Positions 48,200 to 57,995 are shown, numbered from the stretch's first letter. The stretch: 64,000 bases of DNA from Mucilaginibacter flavidus (GCF_024055575.1 NZ_JAMXOE010000001.1:372001-436000), one strand, 5' to 3'. The notes: generated by a model from the letters alone, not told the origin. Program-made: numbers and translations.

Positions 48200-51100
48200 T
48201 TAGAAACGTAGTTTTAAATTAAACGAAATGGTACGCACAGTTGGGTATGCACCTTCCTGTATGCCCTGCAGGTTGCCTGATGATAATCCTTCTTCAGGGT
48301 CGGCATAAGGCAGGTTTTTATGGATTATCCATAAGTTACGGCCAATAACCTGGAACGTAACCTCTTTTACCGGCCCTAACTTGCCAATTGCACCCTGTGG
48401 CAGTGTGTAGCCCAAAATAGCTTCCCTTAATTTAATGAAGCTGGCATCATACACAAATGCTTTTAACGGTAATAAGCCTGCGCCATCGCCAAATGAGCCA
48501 TAAGGGCCACCGGGCACACGCACGGTATTGGGCTGACCATCGGCAGTAACGCCCGGACGGATAAAGCCACCGCTGTTTGTACCTGTAGTAAGCGGGCTGC
48601 GTACCGGGTTCCCTAAATCGTTTGTATAAGCAGTTAACGGGTAAATCCCGTCAGCTAACCCATAAGCTAAGTCGTTAGAGAATACCGAACCGCCTTTACG
48701 GATATCGATAAGGAAGCTTAAATTAAAACCTTTGTAAGTAAAGTTGTTATTGATACCACCGGTCCAATCGGGGTTTGTGTTACCGATGTCGTGGTTTGAC
48801 GAACCTGTTAAAACATACTGTCCATCAGGACCTACTATTGGCTGGCCGTTTTTATAGTAAGTATAATCTGTTCCCCTGATGGTACCCAGCGAGCCATGAA
48901 GCGGTGCGTTTAAGGTTTCGCCATTCTGGAAGCTGCCTAACTGCAGGTTTTGCGCCTCGTTGCCGGTTGCATCTTTAAACAATGCGGTAACTTCGTTGCG
49001 GTTGCGGGTAAAATTCAGGTTAATTTTCCAGCTAAAATCTTTCGACTTCAACGGGGTACCGTTTAATGAAAGCTCGAAGCCTTTATTGCGCACGTTACCT
49101 GCGTTTAAATATTCCGCAGTATAACCGGTAGCTCCGGATACGTTTACAGGCAATATTTCATCAAAAGTATTGGTTACGTAGTAGCTACCGTCAAAACCTA
49201 AACGATTGTTAAAGAATGACAACTCCAGGCCAATTTCCTTGCTTTTGGTTTGCTCAGGTTTCAGGTTGGCGTTGTTTTTGGTTGTGCTGGCAACTGTTTG
49301 CGGGTTTGAGCCAAACGGTGGCACGATAGTATAAGTATCGTTAACACTGTAAATCGGCGCATCGGCACCAACCTGTGCATAGCTGGCCCTTAACTTTCCG
49401 TATGATAACCAGCTGTATTGTTTAAGCAGTTCAGAAAAAATAAAGCCGGCCGAAACTGAAGGATAGTAATATTTATTATTTACTGCCGGTAAGGTTGATG
49501 ACTGGTCCCTGCGGATTGTACCATCAACCGTTAACATATTTTTCCAGGTAAGGGTTGCACCTGCAAAAACACCATTGATTTCCCTGCGTTGGTAAACCTC
49601 TGTTGGCGATAAGGGCGAACTTAATGTATTGGTCAACGAGTATAAACCAGGTATAATTAAACCGCCGTTGGTGCTCGCAAAAATACTATTATCGCTGTTT
49701 TTCCTGATGTTGGTACCCAACAATGCTTTCAGGTTAAAATCGTTACCCAGGTTTTTATTAACGTTGGCTAACAGGTCGAAGTTGGTTTCGGAATAGTTAT
49801 GGTTAAACCTTGAATAGTAAGGAAGGCCAATACTGCCCACGTCATAACGCTCTTCCTGCAGTTCCGAATAAGTATCCAACGATACACGGCCCATGAAGCT
49901 TAACCAGCTTGTTGCTTTATAATTCAGGTTGATATTACCTAAATACCTGTTACGCGAGTCGGTTTCATAGTTATGTTCGGTTACCCAATACGGGTTGTTC
50001 CAATAAGCAGGGAAGGTGTTGCCGTGTCTTGGGTCGGCCATGTTCCAGGTTATGTTTGATTTTGTACGGTCGTAAGCAGCCTTAAGCTCCTGCACGTCAA
50101 CGTTTGTTTCCCACCATTGCCTGAAACCAGAGACAACGTTCCTGTTATCGGAGTTTGCACCGTCATAACCGGTTCCGCCACGGCCAGTGCCGTTAGTGTT
50201 GTAATAGTTTATGCTTGCGCCTACTATTAATTTGGGTGTAATGTTATAAGTCCCCGAAAAATCAACCAGGTTCTTTTTTAAATTACTGTTTGGTATTACG
50301 CCATTTTCATTGCTGTTGGTATATCCCAATTTAAAAGTGCCATTATCACCACCATTGGTAATCATGATACTGTTATTGGTTGATACCGGCTTTTCAAAAA
50401 ATGTAGTAGGGTCGTTTTTAGCGGCAACCCATGGTGTGGCTTTACCATAATTTGGCGAACTTGGGTCAAAGGCATTCCATTGATATACATTTAAACCAGG
50501 ATTAAAAGCCGGCCCGTTTGATGCATCAGCATCTGTTTGCACAACTTTAGCATTTGGATTGCCAAATACATTTCCGGAGTAGAATGTACCGCCATAGCCT
50601 GCGCCATATTGCTTTTGATATTGTGCAAAGGTTGATTTATCTATCGCACCAAAGCTAACAGTTGAGTTAACAACAATACCCAGGCCTTTTTTGGCTTTCT
50701 TGGTGGTAATTAAGATAACACCGTTGCTACCGCGTGAGCCATACAATGCTGTTGCACCGGCACCTTTTAACACAGTAACGTTTTCAATATCATCAGGGTT
50801 AATGTCAGATGCGGGGCTACCGTAGTCATAACCGCCGCCACCTTGCTGTTGGTCGCCACCGTTGGTATTGGTATTATCAACCGGCACACCATCAATAACA
50901 AACAGCGCCTGGTTATTACCGTAAATTGATTTGTTACCACGCAACACCACGTTGGTTGAGCCGCCCAAAGCATTATTCTGGCGGATCTCCAAACCGGCTA
51001 CCTTGCCCGACAGTCCATCAATAAAGTTGGTTGAGCGTTGCTTGCTAACTTCATCGCCGTTAACCTGTTGCGCCGCATAGCTTTGCTGGTTACGTGTACG

Positions 51101-51439
51101 TGTTAAACCAAGTGCGCCGGTAACAACCACTTCACCAAGCTGTTGGGCGGTTGCAACCATTACCACATTTAGCGTGTTTCCGGTTGGGGTTTGTAACTGG
51201 GTAGCATAACCCAAAAAGCTGAACGAAAGTGAACCACCATCGGGTATGCTTAAAGTGTATTTACCATTAACGTCGGTTTGGGTTCCGTTTGTTGTTCCTT
51301 TTATGGATACCGTTACGCCTGGCAGCGGTAAGCCATCTTCTTTAGCCGTAACTGTCCCGGTTACGGCATGAGTTTGTGCAAATAGCCGGCCCGCGGCTAA
51401 AAGGAGAAAGCACAAATTCAGTAGTAGAATTTTTTTCAT
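48200..51439 (-). CDS. SusC/RagA-family TonB-dependent receptor
   Basis: A 1079-residue outer-membrane importer. After the signal peptide (LLLNLCFLLLAAGRLFAQ) a CarboxypepD_reg-like domain (TGTVTAKEDGLPLPGVTVSI; residues ~25-115) precedes the plug (GEVVVTGALGLTRTRNQQS; VIDGVPVDNTN; NVTVLKGAGATALYGSRGSNGVILITTKK) and a 22-strand barrel ending in RTISFNLKLRF, with terminal Phe. No N-terminal STN domain is present, so it is not of the FecA-sensing type. It is co-transcribed with SusD downstream. A ~1.2-kb gap upstream must hold its promoter. Confidence 0.96.
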   Translation of the reverse strand: MKKILLLNLCFLLLAAGRLFAQTHAVTGTVTAKEDGLPLPGVTVSIKGTTNGTQTDVNGKYTLSIPDGGSLSFSFLGYATQLQTPTGNTLNVVMVATAQQLGEVVVTGALGLTRTRNQQSYAAQQVNGDEVSKQRSTNFIDGLSGKVAGLEIRQNNALGGSTNVVLRGNKSIYGNNQALFVIDGVPVDNTNTNGGDQQQGGGGYDYGSPASDINPDDIENVTVLKGAGATALYGSRGSNGVILITTKKAKKGLGIVVNSTVSFGAIDKSTFAQYQKQYGAGYGGTFYSGNVFGNPNAKVVQTDADASNGPAFNPGLNVYQWNAFDPSSPNYGKATPWVAAKNDPTTFFEKPVSTNNSIMITNGGDNGTFKLGYTNSNENGVIPNSNLKKNLVDFSGTYNITPKLIVGASINYYNTNGTGRGGTGYDGANSDNRNVVSGFRQWWETNVDVQELKAAYDRTKSNITWNMADPRHGNTFPAYWNNPYWVTEHNYETDSRNRYLGNINLNYKATSWLSFMGRVSLDTYSELQEERYDVGSIGLPYYSRFNHNYSETNFDLLANVNKNLGNDFNLKALLGTNIRKNSDNSIFASTNGGLIIPGLYSLTNTLSSPLSPTEVYQRREINGVFAGATLTWKNMLTVDGTIRRDQSSTLPAVNNKYYYPSVSAGFIFSELLKQYSWLSYGKLRASYAQVGADAPIYSVNDTYTIVPPFGSNPQTVASTTKNNANLKPEQTKSKEIGLELSFFNNRLGFDGSYYVTNTFDEILPVNVSGATGYTAEYLNAGNVRNKGFELSLNGTPLKSKDFSWKINLNFTRNRNEVTALFKDATGNEAQNLQLGSFQNGETLNAPLHGSLGTIRGTDYTYYKNGQPIVGPDGQYVLTGSSNHDIGNTNPDWTGGINNNFTYKGFNLSFLIDIRKGGSVFSNDLAYGLADGIYPLTAYTNDLGNPVRSPLTTGTNSGGFIRPGVTADGQPNTVRVPGGPYGSFGDGAGLLPLKAFVYDASFIKLREAILGYTLPQGAIGKLGPVKEVTFQVIGRNLWIIHKNLPYADPEEGLSSGNLQGIQEGAYPTVRTISFNLKLRF

Positions 51440-52142
51440 GAATAAATAGATAATTTAATAGTTAATGTTTAGCGTTAGTTAGTTAACGCAATAAAGGCGG
51501 TAAACGTACAGCTACTTTTCGTTTAACTAAAATTTATTTCTGTAATATTTTGTTTACAGAATGTAAATTAATCGTAACGAACTATTTACAATAATTTAGT
51601 ATAACAATTCAGATTTTCGGCCGTTTCAAAAGCACAACTACCTGAGTTATTTGTAACTATTAGTTAATAGTAAATCTATAATAATAAGGCAGTTATTAGT
51701 TAATTGTGGCCGGAAAATACGCGAGGTATTTTCCGGCTTCTTTTTTAATAAAGGCAGATATTGATGGGATATTGAGATGTATTATAAAACATATTGGAAT
51801 GTATTGTCCAATATGACATCGTATTTAAATGGCGCTTTTTTTTTCCGAATATTGCCTTAAAACCTATTTCAAGGGGCTTTTTATCTCCCAAAGTTTTAGT
51901 TTTAGTTTAAATTTCAACCTGGAAAAATGAGTTATCCGGCAGGAAACAGCTGAAATAAATGCAGATTTTTTAGTGTAAAACTTTGTTGTTGACTATAGCC
52001 AGCAGCAACAATACGATGAATTTTCAATTTTTTTCTAAGAACGCCGGGATAAATTCCTGCAAAAATTAAATCAGAATCTGGTTTATTGGTACTATTATCA
52101 CCAAAATTGATCAGCTCAAAACATCATTTTTTAAAGTGGGGC
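51440..52142. other. Upstream gap of susC with AT-rich promoter region
   Basis: AT-rich, with no supported gene. It holds the susC leader (51440-51600), the orphan plus-strand terminator at 51709-51748 and a stretch to 52142 where pieces of a decayed SusE frame may exist but cannot be joined. No TAnnTTTG box could be assigned with confidence. Confidence 0.4.
51709..51748 (+). terminator. Orphan intrinsic terminator (no plus-strand gene upstream)
   Basis: GCCGGAAAATA (51709-51719) and TATTTTCCGGC (51727-51737) form an 11-bp stem with a 7-base loop followed by TTCTTTTTT. Read on the plus strand it is a strong terminator, yet no plus-strand gene ends before it (nearest is the DPP-IV gene 5.4 kb away). 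It may be the relic of a lost gene or an attenuator in the amylase leader. Confidence 0.75.
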
Positions 52143-52334
52143 TTATTAAAATTCCGTGCTAACGAGACATAAGATATCAACTATGGCCCTGCCGATGCAA
52201 ATTCATTAACCGGTAAGCTTATTTTTAACGACCCGGGAGCAGTTACCATTAACGATGCAGGAAACTACACTGTTACACTGGACATGAGCCAGGTTAACCC
52301 GAAATATTACGCTTATACCATAGTTAAAAATTAA
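52143..52334 (+). pseudogene. SusE/SusF-type C-terminal remnant
   Basis: The frame ending at 52334 reads GLLKFRANET, a stop, then DINYGPADANSLTGKLIFND and AGNYTVTLDMSQVNPKYYAY. This is the C-terminal strand pattern of SusF_SusE carbohydrate-binding outer-membrane lipoproteins (compare the usual GELKFRAN.AW.INYG). A TAA stop at 52170-52172 interrupts the motif where a Trp is expected, and no start or N-terminal part is found upstream. So it is a broken fragment. It lies before the amylase gene, as susE does in starch loci. Confidence 0.7.
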
Positions 52335-52373
52335 TATAAAGAAGAGGCAAATTATGATTTTCAAACTCAGCGG

Positions 52374-52449
52374 CCTCCGTGCCTTCTCAGTGAACTCTGT
52401 GGTAAAAATTAACCACGGAGTTCACAAAGAGAAGCACAGAGAAACGGAG
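52374..52449. repeat. Palindromic repeat CCTCCGTG...ACCACGGAG
   Basis: CCTCCGTGCCTTCTCAGTGA (from 52374) with TGAACTCTGTGGT is an inverted match to AACCACGGAGTTCACAAAGA and GAAGCACAGAG (to 52449). It is a common type of bacterial intergenic palindrome and lies in the amylase leader. Confidence 0.75.
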
Positions 52450-52630
52450 AATAAACTTTATAAAGCTCTTCTTTCATACAAACTTAAATAATAAGACATT
52501 TTAGGCAGATGCCCGGTTAACTGTTTATTTAAAAACAGGCAATGCTATAACCCAACAAAATGCCCGTATTTTTGAGGTAGATAATAAAAAAACAGGGCAG
52601 CATTTAATTAAGACAAAAAGGAAAGTGAGT

Positions 52631-54049
52631 ATGAAAATTTACAATTTAAAATTCCAAATGAACAGTTTACTAATAATACTATTATCGGCCTTTTTGGGGA
52701 CGGGCTGCGGTAAAAAAGCAGTTACCCCCACCAAGCCCGATACCATTGCTACCAAACCTGTTGACACTTATAAAGACCCTGCGGCCTACGGCACACCATT
52801 TACAGGCGTGCCCGATACCAAGGATATTGTTATGTACGAGGTTAACCTGCGCTCGTTCAGTTCATCGCATAACCTTGCCGGTGTGCTCGCCAGGCTCGAT
52901 TCGATAAAGGCGCTTGGCGTTAATACCGTTTGGCTGATGCCGACCTACCCGGTAGGCGTACTGAAATCAGCGGGGGGACTGGGCTCGCCCTATGCCGTTA
53001 AAGATTATAACGCAGTAAACAGCGAATTTGGGAACCTCGACGACCTGCGTAATCTTGTAACCGAAGCCCACAACCGCAATATGGCCGTAATACTTGATTG
53101 GGTAGCCGACCATACAAGCTGGGATAACGCCTGGATAAACAACAAATCGTGGTATAAACAGGATGGGGCGGGTAATATTATAAGTCCGCCGGGTACAGGC
53201 TGGAACGACGTGGCCGCGTTGGATTATAACAGCACCGCCATGCGCACCGCCATGATACGCGCCATGAAGTTTTGGGTACTAACCGCCAATGTTGATGGCT
53301 ACCGTTGCGATGCTGTTGATTTTGTACCCGATGATTTTTGGAAACAAACGATTGATACCTTACATAAGTTTACTAACCGCAAACTGGTATTACTTGCTGA
53401 GGGCGTGAAAACCAGCATGTTTAACAGCGGTTTCCAAATGACTTACGCATTTGATTTTTATGGCACGCTGAAAGGAGTTTTTGCCGGTACCCAAGCGCCA
53501 AGTGCATTATTTACCAGCAATACAAATGAAAATAACACATTAGCCCCCGGCGGTTTTAAATTAAGGTACAGCACCAACCATGATGTAACATCGAGCGATG
53601 GCGCCACGGTAACCGTTTACAAGGGTAAACAGGGCGCGCTTGCTGCTTATGTGCTGGCCGCCTATATGAACGGAATACCATTGCTTTATACAGGTCAGGA
53701 AGTCGGCAGCCCTAAACAATTAAGCATTTTTAGTAACGACGCCATCGACTGGAGCACCAACCCCGACATGACGGCTGCTTACAAAAAGATAATAGCGTTC
53801 CGTATCGCTCATGAAGCAATCAAAACCGGGACATTAACACCATATAATGATACCAACGTCATCGCTTTTGAAAAGAAAGCCGGAACTGATGATGTGCTGA
53901 TATTAGTGAACGCCAAAAACGGCGTAAATGACTTTGCCGTCCCCGCTGCCTTACAAGGCGCATGGACAAACGGAATGACAAATGCCGGCACAACATTAGG
54001 CGCCAAGGTAACTTTGCAGCCGTATGAATATATGATATTAAAGAAATAA
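52631..54049 (+). CDS. GH13 alpha-amylase lipoprotein
   Basis: About 472 residues from ATG 52631 (GTG 52625 and ATG 52658 are alternatives). A signal peptide with lipobox GTGC (near residue 26) anchors it to a membrane. The GH13 barrel begins at about residue 65 (IVMYEVNLRSFS) and contains the four family regions: ILDWVADHT, DGYRCDAVDF with the nucleophile Asp (about 227), LLAEG with the acid/base Glu (about 257) and YSTNHDVTS with the third Asp. A small C-terminal beta domain follows. It resembles SusG-type amylases of starch loci but has no CBM58. It follows a SusE remnant; SusC/SusD lie on the other strand. Confidence 0.92.
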   Translation: MKIYNLKFQMNSLLIILLSAFLGTGCGKKAVTPTKPDTIATKPVDTYKDPAAYGTPFTGVPDTKDIVMYEVNLRSFSSSHNLAGVLARLDSIKALGVNTVWLMPTYPVGVLKSAGGLGSPYAVKDYNAVNSEFGNLDDLRNLVTEAHNRNMAVILDWVADHTSWDNAWINNKSWYKQDGAGNIISPPGTGWNDVAALDYNSTAMRTAMIRAMKFWVLTANVDGYRCDAVDFVPDDFWKQTIDTLHKFTNRKLVLLAEGVKTSMFNSGFQMTYAFDFYGTLKGVFAGTQAPSALFTSNTNENNTLAPGGFKLRYSTNHDVTSSDGATVTVYKGKQGALAAYVLAAYMNGIPLLYTGQEVGSPKQLSIFSNDAIDWSTNPDMTAAYKKIIAFRIAHEAIKTGTLTPYNDTNVIAFEKKAGTDDVLILVNAKNGVNDFAVPAALQGAWTNGMTNAGTTLGAKVTLQPYEYMILKK

Positions 54050-54357
54050 TTTGAAGATGTGGTGATTTGAAAATTTGAAGGTGCCCCGAAAAGCACTAAT
54101 GACTAATGATCACTGACTAGCAATAAAGATTTTTTCTCTTCGTACAATTGGTTTACAAGGGGCGGGAGCGCTCCCGCTTCCTTGTATTAATTACAGCCAA
54201 ACCACTTCAATAACAAATTTTGTCATTGCGAGCGAGGTACGAGCGCGGCAACCGCACGCCGTGCACAACCGCCAGTGCAGATAGCTTACCTTTCTTTCCC
54301 CTCTGTAAAGTTCGCGGTTGCCGCGCTGCGCTCGCAATGACAATTTTTTTTAGCTCA
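54050..54357. repeat. Gap with TTTGAAGATGTG repeat and TTGTCATTGCGAGCGAGG palindrome, copy 2
   Basis: 54050-54082 carries TTTGAAGATGTGGTGATTTG and AAAATTTGAAGGTG, the same words as in the 1805-2015 gap. 54222-54343 is a long palindrome whose ends TTGTCATTGCGAGCGAGG and CGCTGCGCTCGCAATGACAA match copy 1 at 36789, with arms GCGCGGCAACCGC and GCGGTTGCCGCGC. A T-run follows on the plus strand, so the palindrome can terminate the amylase transcript and the converging helicase gene. Confidence 0.75.
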
Positions 54358-56252
54358 TTACTCCATAAACTCCCACGCACTCTTATATCCCCCAGCTCCT
54401 TCAGCATATTTAATCAAATCCGCATAAAAAGGAAAATTACCCAGCGTTGAGCTATCGCCAATAATAACCAGTTTCTTTTTTGCGCGGGTAATGGCCACGT
54501 TCATCCGGCGGATATCAGCAAGGAAACCGATATCGCCGCTGGTATTGCTGCGTGTCATGCTGATATAAACTACGTCGCGCTCCTGTCCCTGGAAACTGTC
54601 GATGGTGTTAACCGATATCTTATCTGCATGAGCTTGTAATACTTCAGAGCTTAACAACAGCTCCTGCAAAACACGGATTTGTTCTTTATAGGGTGATATT
54701 ACAGCAATGGTCGGAAAGCCCGCCGCATCTACCTGCAATGATTCTTCCAGTTGTGTTAGATGTTTTATTAAAAACGCCGCTTCCTCCGGGTTTATCGAAC
54801 TGGTACCTTCCAGTTTTTCGTCAAAACCGCAGCCGGCTGTATCAATAAACGTAAAAGGCAAGTCGCCGGGAATTAATAACCGGTGAGCAACGGATTCATG
54901 CGCCTTCAGCCTGTCGCCATAAAACTCTTTTGACGAAAAGCCCATGATGGTTTCATTCATGCGGTATTGTTCCTCCAGCAGCGTTACCGCTTCGGGGTGC
55001 AAGGCAACGCACTTTTCCAGCAAAGTGGTGCTTAGCCCGGCACGCGCTGCCTCGTTCGATTTAATAGTTGGGGCCAACTGTAGGTGGTCGCCGGCCATAA
55101 TAAGCTTTTGAGCTTTCAATATCGGTATCCAGCAGGCAGGTTCAAGCGCCTGTCCGGCTTCATCAATTACCACAGTATTAAACTTTACATTGCGGACGGT
55201 GTAATGATTTGAGCCAACCAGCGTAGCAGTAATAACCTGTGCTTTGGCAACCAAATCGTCGATGATAAACTGCTCGGTTTTATCAACCTCACGCATTATT
55301 TTGTGGGCCTCATCAAACAGCGCCTTACGCTGGTCGCGTTCAGCTTTGCCAAAGCTCCGCTTGTATTTATGGGCCATATTTTTGTATTCGGAGGCCTGTT
55401 TTTTGAGCTTCTTTACATCTTTCACGTAGCTGTGCTCCGCCATTTTGCTGTCAAGGGTTAACGACATCAGCCTTTCAGATACCCGCGCCGGGTTCCCTAT
55501 ACGCAATACGTTCAAACCCTCTACGCTTAACTTTTCACTCAGTAAATCAACAGCGGTATTGCTCGGTGCTACAACCAGTATTTGTTCTTTATTTTGTGCG
55601 ATGAGCGCCTTTATGGCCTGCACCAGCGTAGTAGTTTTTCCCGTTCCCGGCGGACCGTGAACAATGGCCAGATCCTGCGCCGCCAATATATCCTGAACAG
55701 CCTGTTGCTGCGAAGCGTTTAAGCCTGCAAAAGTTGGATATTGATTTTGGCGGGTGAACACGGGGAGCAATTCCCCTGTTAAAATATTGACCAGTCTGCC
55801 TTCCGGTTTTTCTTTTACTGCCGATGCCTGTTTAACGGCATTCTGCATTTCATCGTAGCTGTTGTTATCAAAAAGCAATTCGATGCCCAGTTTGCCATCG
55901 CGGCTCCAGTCGGGCAACTCATCAGTAAACAGAGTAATTTTTAAGCGGTTGCCGCCCTGGTAGGTAACGGTGCCTTCAACACGGTCTTTCTTTGGGTCGT
56001 GGTTGGTAAACAAAACGGCCGGCGAGCCAAACCTGAACTGGTGCGAAATATCATGGTGCGTAGTACGCTCCACCTCAACAGTTAAATAATCGCCACGACT
56101 GGGTTCAGTCCCGCGTATGGCTATAGGATACCAGGTTAGGCCGTTAGCCCGGCGGTCGGCTACAGACGATGTTTCGGTAAGTTTTAAATAAGAATTACGG
56201 TCTTCCTCACGCTCGATCTTTAATAAATCAAGCAGCTTTTAAAATAAGGCAT
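54358..56252 (-). CDS. UPF1-like (SF1B) DNA/RNA helicase, start apparently frameshifted
   Basis: A superfamily 1B helicase of the IGHMBP2/UPF1 type. Motif I is GPPGTGKTTTLVQA, motif II is DEAGQALEPA, motif III GDHLQLAPT, then TIDSFQGQERDVVYIS and the C-terminal NVAITRAKKKLVIIGDSS. The frame open to the GTG at 56073 (571 residues) is not the natural start: the same frame continues upstream through TSSVADRRANGLTWYPIAIR. About 60 more residues lead back to KLLDLLKIEREEDRNS, but without an ATG. An ATG at 56252 reads PYFK and joins KLLDLLKIE only if one A is added to the run at 56237-56240. So an indel (real or sequencing error) is likely. It acts in nucleic-acid unwinding; the partner is unknown. 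Confidence 0.85.
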
Positions 56253-56311
56253 GTGCAAAGATGGGAGAAATTTTTTGAAGGATGGATAGTGGCTAACCGC
56301 GCGCTGGCTTT

Positions 56312-56392
56312 AATGTCCGCCGGAGTGGACTCACCCGGACGTTGCTTCGCTCGTCCTGCCCTCTCTACGGCAAGCCGTAAAGAGGGCGGCGG
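56312..56392. repeat. Left ~81-bp inverted repeat of DUF559 unit
   Basis: AATGTCCGCCGGAGTGGACT, CACCCGGACGTTGCTTCGCT and CTCTCTACGGCAAGCCGTAA are matched in inverse order at 56821-56902. Within the arm TACGGCAAGCCGTA is a further hairpin. It ends ten bases before the stop of the DUF559 pseudogene. The region 56253-56311 contains no gene. Confidence 0.85.
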
Positions 56393-56401
56393 AATTATAA
56401 T

Positions 56402-56757
56402 TTATAAATACTCCTTGATTTTTCGTAAAACAGCCTGAAGATCAATTAAAATTTCTTCATTTTCGAATCGCAACGTAGTTAGCCCCAAGCCCAGCAATAC
56501 TTCATCCCGATTTTTATCAAAATCCTTTTTATAAAGATGTACAGGGCCATCAGCTTCGATAACCAATTTTGCTTTAGGCAATAAAAATCGGGGATATAAT
56601 ATGAGTTCCTGCCAAATGCATTAATAACAAAAATTGGATGTTGCCGCAGGAATTTGTAGTTCGAAAATTTCCTGTTTCTAAGATGTTCCCACAAAACTCT
56701 TTCGGCGACGGTTTCCCGTTGCCTCAATTCACGACACAGTTCGATTATAGACGCCAT
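56402..56757 (-). pseudogene. DUF559 (Vsr-like) endonuclease-domain gene, frameshifted
   Basis: Frame 1 (from ATG 56757) gives LRQRETVAERVLWEHLRNRK, SNYKFLRQHPI and YIPDFYC. Then a one-base shift near 56577 is needed to continue as PKAKLVIEADGPVHL, KNRDEVLLGLGLTTLRFENE and KIKEYL, stopping at 56402. Both halves match the DUF559 nuclease family; without correction the protein would end as a 92-residue chimera. The catalytic Asp/Glu pattern (PDFY, VIEADG) is split by the shift. It may be a decayed gene or a sequencing error; the neighbouring helicase also has a one-base problem. Confidence 0.8.
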
Positions 56758-56820
56758 AACCGAAAAGTAAATAAATCTTTATTTATCGCAAAACTCAAGT
56801 AGAATTTAAAAACAGAAAAT

Positions 56821-56902
56821 CCCCCGCCCTCTTTACGGCTTGCCATAGAGAGGGCAGCTCCAGCGAAGCGTCGAGCGGGTGAGTCCACTCCGGCGGACAT
56901 TC
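56821..56902. repeat. Right ~82-bp inverted repeat of DUF559 unit
   Basis: CCCCCGCCCTCTTTACGGCT, TGCCATAGAGAGGGCAGCTC and CCACTCCGGCGGACATT are the reverse complement of the left arm at 56312-56392, with a few mismatches (for example CATAGAG for CGTAGAG, and CAGCTCCAGCGAAGCGTCGA against ACGTTGCTTCGCTCGTCC). It lies 64 bases upstream of the DUF559 start. The arms bracket a unit of about 590 bases. Confidence 0.85.
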
Positions 56903-57062
56903 ACGCTAATCACCTGCGCAAGTGCATTCACTACATACCCCATTTATACTACATATGTATTATTGCCAATCCACTAAAACACAGGCATTTTTACATCAAC
57001 GGCCCAACTATAAAAAACAACCACGGGCCATACAAATTAATTGACCCTAAAAATCAACCACG

Positions 57063-57977
57063 ATGAAAAAAACTTCGACTCTACAACTACTTAAAGGCAG
57101 CCTGTTTTTGGCCTTATTCTTAATGGCAGGTAAACAAACAGCATTTAGCCAGGATTGCAATGCCCTGTTTATGCACAAAGTGGGCTCAGAAGCCGAGCTA
57201 ACTATTTACTCCGCAACACATATGGCACTGGGCAAAAATGTAACCGCAGTAACCGAAGTTAAAGATGAAGACAAGGTACACGTAATTAAAACAACAAGCA
57301 CACATTACACAGCTGCAGGTGTTTCAAACAGCGTATCAAACCTAACTTATGTTTGTAATGATACTGTAACCCGCCTTTTTTATGATAACAAAGCTATAGC
57401 CGAAAAAACCGCCCACGACCTGGAAGAAATAGCAACAAAAAAAGGTGGCAAAGGCTTTGTCTATGCCTCATCGAGCGACCCTATTGAGTTTCCGCTGGAG
57501 CTAAAGACCGGGATGACGCTTAAACCTTACGAAAACCTTTCGGCAATGGCTTATACCGTAACCGAAAAGCAATGGAAAGAAGTTGGATTACCCAAATTTA
57601 GTAATGTAAACAACTCCGCAGGTTATTACGACCATACAAATGTTAGCCGTAGTTATGTTGAGGAATTAGTTAACAATGGCATTGGCACCAGCACACGCAT
57701 GGTTACCACCAATATACAGGTTGGCGCACTGGAATCAGTAACTGTACCCGGCGGCACCTTTAATTGTTTTAAAATTACAGCCGAAATGTACACCATGACG
57801 GTTGCCAAAAAAGAAACCGGCCGTTGGCTGATAGGTACAGTTGCCCGCAAGTTTACCACACCAAAACAGGAAATTATACAATGGTTTTGCCCCGGAGTTG
57901 GCACCGTGAAACAGGAAATTCATGGACCGGATGGAAAGATTATGCTTACTTCGGAGTTGACTAAGCTTACAAATTAG
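57063..57977 (+). CDS. Exported DUF3108-like (TapB-type) protein
   Basis: A 304-residue exported protein with a signal peptide (FLALFLMAGKQTAFSQD). The mature part is mostly beta: CNALFMHKVGSEAELTIYSA at the start, FPLELKTGMTLKPYENLSAM in the middle and WFCPGVGTVKQEIHGPDGK at the end. This is the DUF3108-like/TapB pattern, a fold related to lipoprotein carriers, with unknown function. The residue string ESVTVPGGTFNCFKI is the family's central strand pair. It reads away from the DUF559 unit and has a palindromic terminator after it. Confidence 0.7.
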   Translation: MKKTSTLQLLKGSLFLALFLMAGKQTAFSQDCNALFMHKVGSEAELTIYSATHMALGKNVTAVTEVKDEDKVHVIKTTSTHYTAAGVSNSVSNLTYVCNDTVTRLFYDNKAIAEKTAHDLEEIATKKGGKGFVYASSSDPIEFPLELKTGMTLKPYENLSAMAYTVTEKQWKEVGLPKFSNVNNSAGYYDHTNVSRSYVEELVNNGIGTSTRMVTTNIQVGALESVTVPGGTFNCFKITAEMYTMTVAKKETGRWLIGTVARKFTTPKQEIIQWFCPGVGTVKQEIHGPDGKIMLTSELTKLTN

Positions 57978-57995
57978 TCGTCAGTTCTATACATA

